Source of the DNA: Anisodus tanguticus
Taxonomy: Eukaryota; Streptophyta; Magnoliopsida; Solanales; Solanaceae
NCBI GenBank assembly: GCA_034509755.1
Contig: CM067546.1
Coordinates: forward strand, 32,386,383 to 32,450,382
Length of the DNA: 64,000 nt
Reading direction: 5' to 3'
Shown here: one piece after another, positions 56,017 to 64,000 of the stretch
Layout of the letters: every line of letters begins with the position of its first letter
Numbering within the stretch: the first letter of the stretch is position 1
The notes under the pieces: model-generated
What the model saw: the letters and a program-made list of their open reading frames with translations, nothing else
What the model was told of the DNA's origin: nothing
Databases searched by the model: none
Program-made: the position numbers and the translations under genes

Positions 56017-57119
56017 TAAAGATGGCAGTGGATCCTGGTCCCGATCCGGATCCGGTGGATCCAGATCCGTTTTATAGGATATGGATCTTCAAAATTTGGA
56101 TCCGATGGATCCGGATCGGACCCGGATCCGTTTCCGACGGATCAGATATGGATCTTGATCTTGTATTTGAGATCCGTATCCGGTCCAGATCCGGTCCGTG
56201 GATCTGTTTTTTATTAAATATATTCATAACCTAGAATGTAATTTTATATGTATTTTCTTAAATTTTTTCATAATTTATGTATTTTACATTAATTTCTATT
56301 AGTGGTTTTCATAGGCTAAGTGTTGGTATAATGTCCATGTGTTCACCGTATTTTCAAGGATCAGTTTAATATAAAATTTGGGGACTAGTAATGTTTGAAC
56401 CCTTTTATAACATCTCAACCAAGCTGTTATGATTTTCCAAATAGGCTAAATCCCTTTAAAGGACCAAGAATGCCAAATCTTTTACTTCTCTTTTACCAAA
56501 TCAGTATGCTTTCTCTGAGATTCTCATGAATGAGCTCATGTGATCTGTTAGTCAAGTTGAGCCTAACATTATGTGGTGAATGGTTAAGTTTTCTTTTAAG
56601 TCAGTAACTACTAAAAGAGGTGTAACAACTGTGTTCATGTATGTGTTTTCTCCATAATTAAGTGATAGTCGATTTGTTATAGTTGAGTGAATAGCTTAAT
56701 CAAAGCTATTAAGTATTTTCTGCTAATTCTTTTTCTTTTCTGTGCATGACACCTTGGGATGAGACTTAGCTCTTTCTTTGCATTCTGTGTTGGGTCTGAG
56801 GCTCAACATAACATTTTCATCGAGTCAGCCCATTTGCAAGAGCTAGCAGCAGCCCAATAACGAGCAGCATATCCGGAAGTAGCAAGAAGTGGGCCTTGAG
56901 CCCAATAGTTTGATCCTCTTCCTTTTAAATTTTTGTCTTTATGTATTTATTTGCGAAAATACATGCAAATTTTTTTACATGTCGATCCAGATCTGATCCG
57001 TGGATCCAGATTTGGATCTGATTTTTATGAACCCAATGGACCTGGATCCAGGTATAAAAAACGGATCTGGATCTGGATCTAGTAGGATTAGGTCAAGATC
57101 CTATCCATTGCAATCTCTA
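56017..57119. mobile_element. Non-autonomous hAT element with GGATCY-rich subterminal repeats
   Basis: An 1103-bp element with terminal inverted repeats TAAAGATGGCAGTGGAT (left) and TAGAGATTGCAATGGAT (right, reverse-complemented), flanked by 8-bp direct repeats GTCGCTAG (56009-56016) and GTCGTTAG (57120-57127). TAGRGATGGCAATGG-type ends with an 8-bp duplication are typical of hAT. Both ends carry dense GGATCC/GATCCG/GGATCTG motifs (56028-56210 and 56985-57112) in mirror arrangement, as transposase-binding subterminal repeats would. The middle is AT-rich with no transposase frame. Confidence 0.88.
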
Positions 57120-57127
57120 GTCGTTAG

Positions 57128-57282
57128 ATGCCTATTGCAAGCCCAGTGCCTTGCCCGAACCCCTCTGCCACCATTGCATCACTGGCCACTGCCACAACTG
57201 TCGTTGTTCTCTGCCATGGAGGCTGCCGGAGAGGAGGCGAGAGAAAAGAGAAAAAAATGGGGGGGGGGGGGGGGGGGGGGTT
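57128..57282. other. Short non-TE stretch ending in a 22-base G run
   Basis: Sequence between the hAT element and copia E. On the minus strand it reads like a pyrimidine-rich leader followed by ATGGCAGAGAACAACGACAG, but the frame closes after about a dozen codons. The G homopolymer at 57259-57280 marks the boundary with copia E. It could be old gene debris or gag sequence of F; I cannot tell. Confidence 0.35.
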
Positions 57283-59676
57283 AAAAAAATACATGGCGAC
57301 TAATGATGATTTTATTAGACGATAAATCAAAATATTTATAACCACGATGATTAGAGGGATAACCCAAAAACACACAAGCGGTAGAACGGGCTTGAAGTTT
57401 GTTAATTGTAGGTGACGGAAAAAGTGGATAGCATAAACATCCAAAGACCCTAAGATGTGAATACGAATGATTCTTATTATAGAGAATTTTTAGGGGAGAA
57501 TCGTATGCTAACCCTTTGGTAGGAAGTATGTTAAGGAGGTGAGTAGTCATTTGTTGAGCATGATGCCAAAAAGAAGGAGGTACAGAAGCATGGGCCAATA
57601 AAATTCGGACAATATTATTAATGCTACGAATTTTCCGTTCGGCTTTCCCATTTTGTGAGGACGTATGAGGACATGAGAAATTTTAAGAATGTGGAAAACA
57701 CTTGAGATTTTTTTCACTAACGAAAAGGTCCATAAAAAATTAGAATAACCATCCAAAAATAAAAAAAATAACAATGGCTCAAAGAACATAGAACGGGAGA
57801 CGTCCATAAATCGTTATGAATAATGTCAAAAGGCATCAACGTACGAGAAGTAGAGGCTACAAATGATAATCTAACATATTTTCCTAACGGACATGAATGA
57901 CAAATTGGAGTACTATGCATACCCTTACAAGAAATAAAATTGTTTTATGCAAAGAAGAAACAATTGACGACCCAGGGTGACCCAAACATGCATACCGCAA
58001 GGAAGGAGCTAGAGCTGCAAATGTCGATGGCATGGCTTGACGTGAGAAACTGGTGGTGGTCATGAGTGGATAAAGATATCCCATACTATTGCATCTCATT
58101 AGAGGTATCCCCGTTTTGAAATCATTCACAGAAAACCCAAATTGATCAAAATTAATAGAAACCCAATTATCAATGGTGAATTTTCAGACAGACACCAATT
58201 TTTTAATTAAGTTAAGGGCATGAAGGGTATTTTTCAAGACAAGATGTGGATGTGGGGGAGACAAAGTTGTATGACAGTAACCACAAATAGAAATTGAGTT
58301 GTCATTATCAACAATAATGCCATGATTTTTTCCCAATTTGAAATAAGATGAGAGAGTACCTTGGTTGGACGTCATGTGAGAAGTGACGCCGGTGTTCATG
58401 TACCAATTCGGGTCTGGAGGATTTAATCCAAGTGTATGCATGGCGGCCTCAATATTGGTGGGTGTCGGGATCGGATTCGGGCCCTCAGTAGTGAAGGCCT
58501 ACGGGGGCCGAGGCCCAAGCAGACTGGCCTACTAACCTGACCCGGAACACTGTTGATTGGTGTTGTAAGGACCCGAGAAACTGGGCCTATGATTGGGTTA
58601 GACTGGAGCCCAATTACCCTAAAAATAACTAGGAGTGCAGTAGGCAGGAGTGGGCCACTGGCCGCTGGTCCAAGCCCACTGCCAAGGGGTCCGGGCTGAG
58701 ACCAAGCGGGATGGGGCCCAGTACCTCGAGGCCCACTTCCAGCATTTCTACTATTTCGTCCGCCGCTGTTGTTGTCGTTGCGATTTTTGCCCTTATTTTT
58801 ACGATTTTGACCCTTCTTGCCGCCACCGTTGTTACTGTTTTGGCCGAATTGTCAACAAACCCGTGAGAGTTATTGGATGAAGTCATCATCATCACGGAAC
58901 TTGCGCGGGTAGCCACCTTTTTTGCCAATCCGGCTTCTTCTAACGTGAGCATCGAACATACTTGATAAAAAAGTGGAAGCAGATTACTTTGACGGAGGAG
59001 AGTCCCAACACCATTATAGGCCTCAGATAGGCCTACAACCATTTGTAGAACAAGAATATTATTGGTAACAAGCGCTCCAACGTTACAGAGTTGGTCCGCC
59101 AATTCCTTGAGCCATTTATAATAAGCTGAAACATTCGGAAAATCTTTCATGATAACTTGTGAAAATTCTTGCTCAAGGGTGACAACTTGGGAATGTTGGT
59201 TATCCTGGAATATATCACGCAATCTATTCAGGTAGCCATAGCCGTAATTTCCGGTTCAATGATCGTCTGTAAAAGGTCTGTAGAAATAGTGGAGTAAATC
59301 CATTGAAGGACGGTAGTATCAAGAGTTATCCATAACTGAGGATCCTCCGCGGGTGTAGGGATAGCAAGAGGAATTATGTGATGGAGGACTTGATGTGAGA
59401 TTGCGTGAATTTTGAATAATTCTGCCCACGTCGCATATTGGACGTTCTCCATCTCAAGAACAATAGGGATGTGGCTCTTGATGTTGGAAACAGTAAGGGC
59501 AGGATGAAACATGTTCTTTGACGTAGACATAACGAAAGAACAATAGGTGAATAAGGGATTTGGAAGAAAATTTGGGTAGAGAGGAGGTAATGTTTAACGA
59601 ATTCTGAGAATGGACACGAAAATCGAGGCATCGGAAGAGAGGAACATCGGTAGAAGCACCTAGACTTATGATACCA
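57283..59676 (-). pseudogene. Copia element E, gag to integrase (3' half missing)
   Basis: A minus-strand relative of copia C and D. Gag: start 59530, MSTSKNMFHPALTVSNIKSH; second part 58629-59222, MRDIFQDNQHSQVVTLEQEF and VVGLSEAYNGVGTLLRQSN. Protease: 58184-58441, WYMNTGVTSHMTSNQGT, where the catalytic DTGA is NTGV, so dead. GAG-pre-integrase: 57884-58129. Integrase core and C-terminus: 57281-57807, GYPSNHRGYKYFDLSSNKI. Homology ends at 57283 beside the G run; reverse transcriptase, RNase H and 3' LTR are absent. A methionine-tRNA primer site (minus strand TGGTATCATAAG) sits at about 59665-59676, against the 5' LTR. Confidence 0.9.
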
Positions 59677-60079
59677 TGAAAGAAATAATCCCTTGATTAT
59701 TTTCATTAATGAATGAGTATATATACAATTTACAATATCCATAATATGGAAAATCCTATTCCTATTCTACTCCCAAAACCCTATTCTATTTGTACAAGAA
59801 TTCTACAATTATGCTAAGTGTACAATGCTAATTAAATATAATTAACATATTACCAAAACTAGATATACACTGCTGTGTATACCGTGTATATCACAGTCTC
59901 CAACTTATCATGGGTATAACGTGATATACACGGTATACACAAGGCATTGGATATGCCGTGTATTCCGTGATATACACGGCGAACCGTACAAGATAGTTAC
60001 CACCTATCATACGGCTTTCTAACTTAACTTCTTTTTCTGGTCGTTCCGTGTATACCGTGTATATGATGATATACTTTCA
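59677..60079 (-). repeat. 5' LTR of copia E, rich in palindromes
   Basis: A 403-bp LTR; minus strand starts TGAAAGTATATC and ends TTATTTCTTTCA before the primer-binding site. Its last part matches the D LTR (ATTAATGAAAATAATCAAGG-type), but the first part is longer and carries several near-palindromes made of GTGATATACACGGTATACAC-like words (about 59880-60060), for example GCCGTGTATTCCGTGA...TACACGGC at 59955-59980. Confidence 0.8.
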
Positions 60080-60081
60080 GT

Positions 60082-60641
60082 AAGTTACAACATTAGATAA
60101 TCTAGCTCTTAAAAGTATAAAATCTTGAGTACTAAACATACCTTTGTTCGCACTTCATGCAATCCTTAAAAGAATTAAAACATAATTAAATATTATTATC
60201 ATAATATAAAAGAATATGCGTAAGAGTAAAATAAAAGTACATATCAAGTTTTTGTTTGAAGAAAATGAGCATAAAGAAAAAAAAATGTAAACTTTCTCAT
60301 ACCTATAAGGTAAAGAAAGTGGCAGAGAGATCATTTTTGTATAGCTAAAAAGTCCAAAAGAGCTACAACTTGTGTTTAAAATCGATACCACAAAAATAGA
60401 GCCAATGTTCCCCCACAATGTTTCTCGTAAGTTGTCCAATCACTTTTTACAGCGAAAACAAGTGGTAGTAAACAAAAGTAAAAAAATAATAGAACGATAT
60501 ATACCTGGAAAAAGTGAATTTGAGGCAGAGAAATATGATATGGACAAACATTTTATGGTGGACATTTATATCGTGCAGCAAAGAATGTGAAAAGGTTGTG
60601 GGCACACGTGAATACATGGGAAGATGAAAAATTGAAATAAT
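60082..60641. repeat. Paralogue of the copia D insertion locus without D
   Basis: Matches 46513-46848 joined directly to 51843-52085. At 60394-60398 it reads AATAG, followed by AGCCAATGTTCC, so it carries a single copy of the CATAG-like target and no element. Its left edge coincides with the end of the copia E LTR. Confidence 0.9.
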
Positions 60642-60975
60642 TAGTAGAAATAAATTACGTAATAGAAATGCTCTTAATTAATCATTAGTTTAATTGGATA
60701 ACTGAAGAACCCAAAATAATTCTGGAACGTAGGAATGTAAAAAGTCATAAGATATGAGTTCTTCTTTCCTACTACTAACTGCTTATTGTATCAATTACTA
60801 TCATTTGATTAAATTTCATTAAATTACGTACCCCCTATTAATGTTTGAATTATCTGAAATTCATATGACAACTTGATTTTGCACTGTAGGAGGTAAAAAG
60901 TCGTAAGAGATGGTAGAATGTGTTCTTCTAATTATTGTAAGGAACTTAATAAACAGTCTCATAATTTATTACTCC
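60642..60975. other. AT-rich spacer, no gene seen
   Basis: Between the paralogous segment and copia G. The motif TAAAAAGTCRTAAGARATG occurs twice (about 60738 and 60895). Confidence 0.5.
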
Positions 60976-63162
60976 TTCAAACCATTTGTATTTCCTCTGT
61001 GGGCAGCGTGCAGGCTTAGGCTGCTCCACCATGCCCCTATCCGACTTCCTCATGGGCCCGTCTTCCGGCTCGACAGCCCCAGCCCAGAATTCTCGGGGTG
61101 CGCCCACAACAAGCATAAAGTGCACATGCTTCTCCTCCCTCAACCTATGCACCAACGGATATTGAGGCAGTAATGCACACGATGTCTCTCAATGTTCCGG
61201 ATGAAAATTGGTACATGGATACCGGTGCAACATCTCATATGACGGCATCTCAAGGTACTCTCTCGTCCTATTTCAATATGAGCAATTTAAACCGTAATAT
61301 TATTGTTGGTAGTGGACAAGACATTCCCATTCGAGGTTATGGACAATCATCCCTCTTCCCACCACATCCCCGTTATCTTTAAATAATGTCCTACATGCCT
61401 CAAAACTTATAAAAAAATTAATCTTTGTGCGTCGTTTCACAACCGACAATAATGTTTCCATTGAATTTGATCCTGAAGGACCTTCAGACAGGGATTCGAA
61501 TAATGAGATGTGATAGCACCGGGGATCTTTAGCATATCACCACCATCGGCAATCATTCCTCCTCTCCATCAACCTTTGCAGTTATTTCGTCTGTTATATG
61601 GCTAATAGATTAGGAAATCCGGGAGACTCTGTTTTACGCTTCCTTAGAAAAAATAAGTTTATTGATTGTAAACATTTTTCTTCCCTACTGTTTGTGAATC
61701 TTGTGTTTTTGGGAAACATATCAAATTATCGTTTTATTCTTCATCCTCTATCATCTTTGATGCCATTTGACATCATCGATATTATATTTTATTTTTGGAT
61801 GATTATTCTAATTTCCTGTGGACTTTTCCTATTGGCAATAGGTCCCAACTGTATTCTATTTTCTCATCTTTTAGTGCTTTAATTAAGACACAATTTGAGA
61901 AGAATATCAAAAATTTTCAATGTGACAGTGGGAGAGAATTCGACAATGAACAATTCAAACTCTTTAGCACCAAAAATGATCTTGTTTTTCGATTTTCATA
62001 CCCCCACACCTCTTCACAAAATGGAAAAGCCGAACGAAAAATAAGAATCATAAAAAACTTAGTTCGTACCCTCATTGCTCACGCCTCCATGCCCCCTATT
62101 TTTGGCATCACGCTCTATAAATGGCAACATATCTCTTGAACATTCTCCCAAACAAGTCTCTCAAACACAATTTTCTGACACAAGTTCTCTATATTCGGGA
62201 TCCTTCCTATAAGCACTTACGAACTTTTGGGTGTTTATTCTATCCCCTTATCCTTCCACCAAAATCAATAAACTTTAACCATGTTCTAACCCGTGTATAT
62301 ACCTCGGTTACCCGTCTAATCATCGAGGTTATAACTATTACGATTTGTCAAACCGAAAAATAATCACTTTTAGGCATGTCATATTCGATGAGTCCCCATT
62401 CCCTTTTCCCAAGCTGCATTCTCCGTCTCTGGATTGTTATAAATTCTTTAACGACGGCTTAAACCCCCTTTTGATTCATCATTTGAAGAAGACATCACTT
62501 CCATACCCGCCGCACCAAACGGAACACGTCATACCTCCCAGCCCACAGTAGAACCAGACGACACCAGTCCAGCCCACTACAACACCTACACGGACTATGG
62601 CAACTCATGCTATGCATGGAATTTTTCAACCAAAATGGCAATTCAATTTGTCGACTTCAGTTGTCCCTTCACCTCTTCCCCACAACTCGAAAAATGCCTT
62701 GTCCGATCCAAATTGGAAAGCTGCTATGTTAGACGAATATAATGCTCTTATTGAAAATAAGACATGGGATCTAGTGCCCCATCCTCCTGATGCTAATGTT
62801 ATTCGTTCTATGTTGATTTTTCGATATAAAAAGAAATCTTATGGTTCTCTTGAGAGGTGTAAGGCTCGTCTTATAGGTGATGATAGGTCTCAACAGGTTG
62901 GTGTGAATTATGATGAAACTTTCAGCTCGGTGGTGAAATCGGCAACTATTCGGATTGTTCTCAGCATTGCTTTATACAAATCATGGCCCATTGATTAGCT
63001 TGATGTTAAAAATTCCTTCTTACATGGTGAACTTTATGAAACCGTTTATATGCATCAGCCTATGAGATTCAGGAATCCGGTTCATCCAGGTTATGTGTGT
63101 CATTTGAAGAAATCACTCTATGGACTGAAAACAGGCTCCTCGTGCATGGTATCAACGGTTTG
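60976..63162 (+). pseudogene. Copia element G, gag end to reverse transcriptase, interrupted
   Basis: A plus-strand copia remnant without LTRs. A Pro-rich gag tail (about 60990-61165) leads into protease at 61173-61382 (ENWYMDTGATSHMTASQGTL, intact DTG; then PIRGYGQ). Degenerate GAG-pre-integrase and integrase follow (61598-62139; HTSSQNGKAERKIRIIKNLV). The integrase C-terminus (62121-62551) and linker lead to reverse transcriptase at 62597-63162 (WQFNLSTSVVPSPLPHNSKN, DPNWKAAMLDEYNALIENKT, LIGDDRSQQVGVNYDETFS, then LKKSLYGLK). Multiple stops and frameshifts occur. It ends inside the reverse transcriptase, where a piece of the NAC locus begins. Confidence 0.88.
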
Positions 63163-63820
63163 CTGATGTTCACTGTTGCATAAAGATTTTATTTTTGGAT
63201 TTTCCAGATTTTCAACAGATATAGCTATGGCACTTAGCTAACTAACAGTCTATAATATTGCTTGTGGACATTTCTTGAAATCTCGTGTTTGTTCTGTTGT
63301 ATAGCTAGTTTTGGAGAAATTTCTGTGTATTTTCTTAGGACTTTGGGATATTACTTCATGGCTGGTGCATCACTGCCTCCGGGATTTCGGTTTCATCCAA
63401 CTGATGAAGAATTGGTTGGATATTACTTGAAAAGGAAAACTGATGGACTTGAAATTGAATTGGAAGTTATTCCTGTCATTGACTTGTACAAATCTGATCC
63501 TTGGGAGCTTCCAGGTTCACATTCTTGATCAGCATTTTTTCTTGAAATGTGACTATTTTAGTACTACATGTTTTGAAGAAATGTAAAAATCTACATTTGT
63601 TATTTCATTTTCATAAGCTAGGAAATGGTACTTTGTACTAAAAATGTATTGCTGCTGGAAAGTTGTTGCTTTATGAAGCTTATCTTGTTTGCTCCTTTAT
63701 TATCTTACTAGATGGATTGTTCTGTGGACATATCTCTTTTCACACTTAAAAGTTAGTAAATTATTATCTAATTATCAACAAGAAAAGCATGTGTAAAGCA
63801 ACATAAGTTTCTCATTCTAT
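63163..63820 (+). pseudogene. Duplicated 5' fragment of the NAC gene (leader, exon 1, most of intron 1)
   Basis: Matches 24080-24729 in the same orientation: the end of the 5' leader, exon 1 (63358-63514), the GT donor and most of intron 1, stopping about 38 bp before exon 2. Exon 1 differs from the parent by a single base in 157 (AGA to AAA, Arg to Lys in DLYRSDP). The leader and intron have a few more changes. Without exons 2-4 it can give only the first 52 NAC residues, and reading into the intron it stops after a few codons. It is joined directly to copia G reverse transcriptase on the left and LTR-like DNA on the right. Confidence 0.95.
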
Positions 63821-64000
63821 TTCGAACAAAAACAGAAGAGTCTTTGTCTTCTGTAAGAGTTTTTGTTTTTTGTGTTGTGTATATTTGTAAACTGAACGTT
63901 AGTGTTCAATTTATAGTTGAAGAGGAGGGTCGTTGCAACGTTTCTAAAGTCTTCCGAACCGTTGCAACGTTTCTGAAATTTCCAGGGCCAAAGTGTAAAT
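63821..64000. repeat. Putative LTR fragment cut by the window edge
   Basis: The stretch has a GTTGCAACGTTTCT motif twice (about 63933 and 63963) and ends in TTTCCAGGGCCAAAGTGTAAAT. This resembles the style of the copia A LTR (TTTCCAGAAACTCCGGGGACC, then CAAACTGCAAATATT at about 10035-10075). This suggests another copia LTR on the minus strand. Low confidence, since neither end is seen. Confidence 0.35.

Noticed and set aside
56017..57119. Satellite or simple-repeat region because of repeated GGATCC words.
   Set aside because: The words are confined to the two ends of a bounded element with inverted repeats and an 8-bp target duplication, so they are hAT subterminal repeats.
63262..63528. A second NAC gene.
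   Set aside because: Only leader, exon 1 and part of intron 1 are present; exons 2-4 are absent before the sequence changes to LTR-like DNA.

Overview
The window reads as nuclear DNA of a flowering plant, most likely a member of the Solanaceae. The reasons are intron-containing plant genes (a NAC transcription factor and an MIP1/RF298-type RING protein), an Au-type SINE, a TRIM element, Stowaway and hAT MITEs, and a very dense load of Ty1/copia and Ty3/gypsy retrotransposons. The species call is an inference; no marker gene settles it. Only two genes look intact. Nearly everything else is transposable-element sequence, much of it nested or duplicated.

Layout. 1-6.2 kb: the end of a chromodomain-type Ty3/gypsy element, its 3' LTR, a partial LTR copy, and a related solo LTR (4067-6186) with a 5-bp target duplication. 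6.2-16.4 kb: a decayed L1-type LINE, split at 9389-15827 by a minus-strand copia element (A) with 5-bp target duplications. 16.9-20.2 kb: a plus-strand deletion derivative (B) of the same copia family. 20.2-23.8 kb: intergenic DNA with MITEs and an organellar 23S rRNA fragment. 23.8-26 kb: a complete four-exon NAC gene. 28.4-36.6 kb: a minus-strand two-exon gene for a UBA-like/coiled-coil/RING protein. Its 6-kb intron holds a TRIM solo LTR, MITEs, a SINE and an inverted, decayed copy of the gene's own exon 1. 36.9-45.6 kb: copia C and an RTE-type LINE, with a tandem duplication that copied 29289-39958 and then lost 6.8 kb from the second copy. 46.8-51.8 kb: a full-length copia element (D) with target duplications. 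52.1-57.3 kb: minus-strand copia F and a non-autonomous hAT element. 57.3-60.1 kb: 5' half of minus-strand copia E with its LTR. 60.08-60.64 kb: a paralogue of the D insertion site without D. 61-63.2 kb: plus-strand copia G, cut by a duplicated 5' piece of the NAC gene (63163-63820). The last 180 bases look like part of another LTR.

There is no operon-like cooperation. The NAC protein should act in the nucleus as a DNA-binding regulator and the RING protein as a ubiquitin ligase. Their links to the surrounding repeats are structural: the RING gene's intron has collected repeats and an inverted exon copy, and both loci have contributed segments to local duplications. I found no convincing unknown protein system. 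The most unusual signals are the duplication-plus-deletion around the RING gene, the intronic inverted exon copy, the captured NAC fragment, and the filled/empty paralogous site for copia D. All identities and difference counts are by eye.
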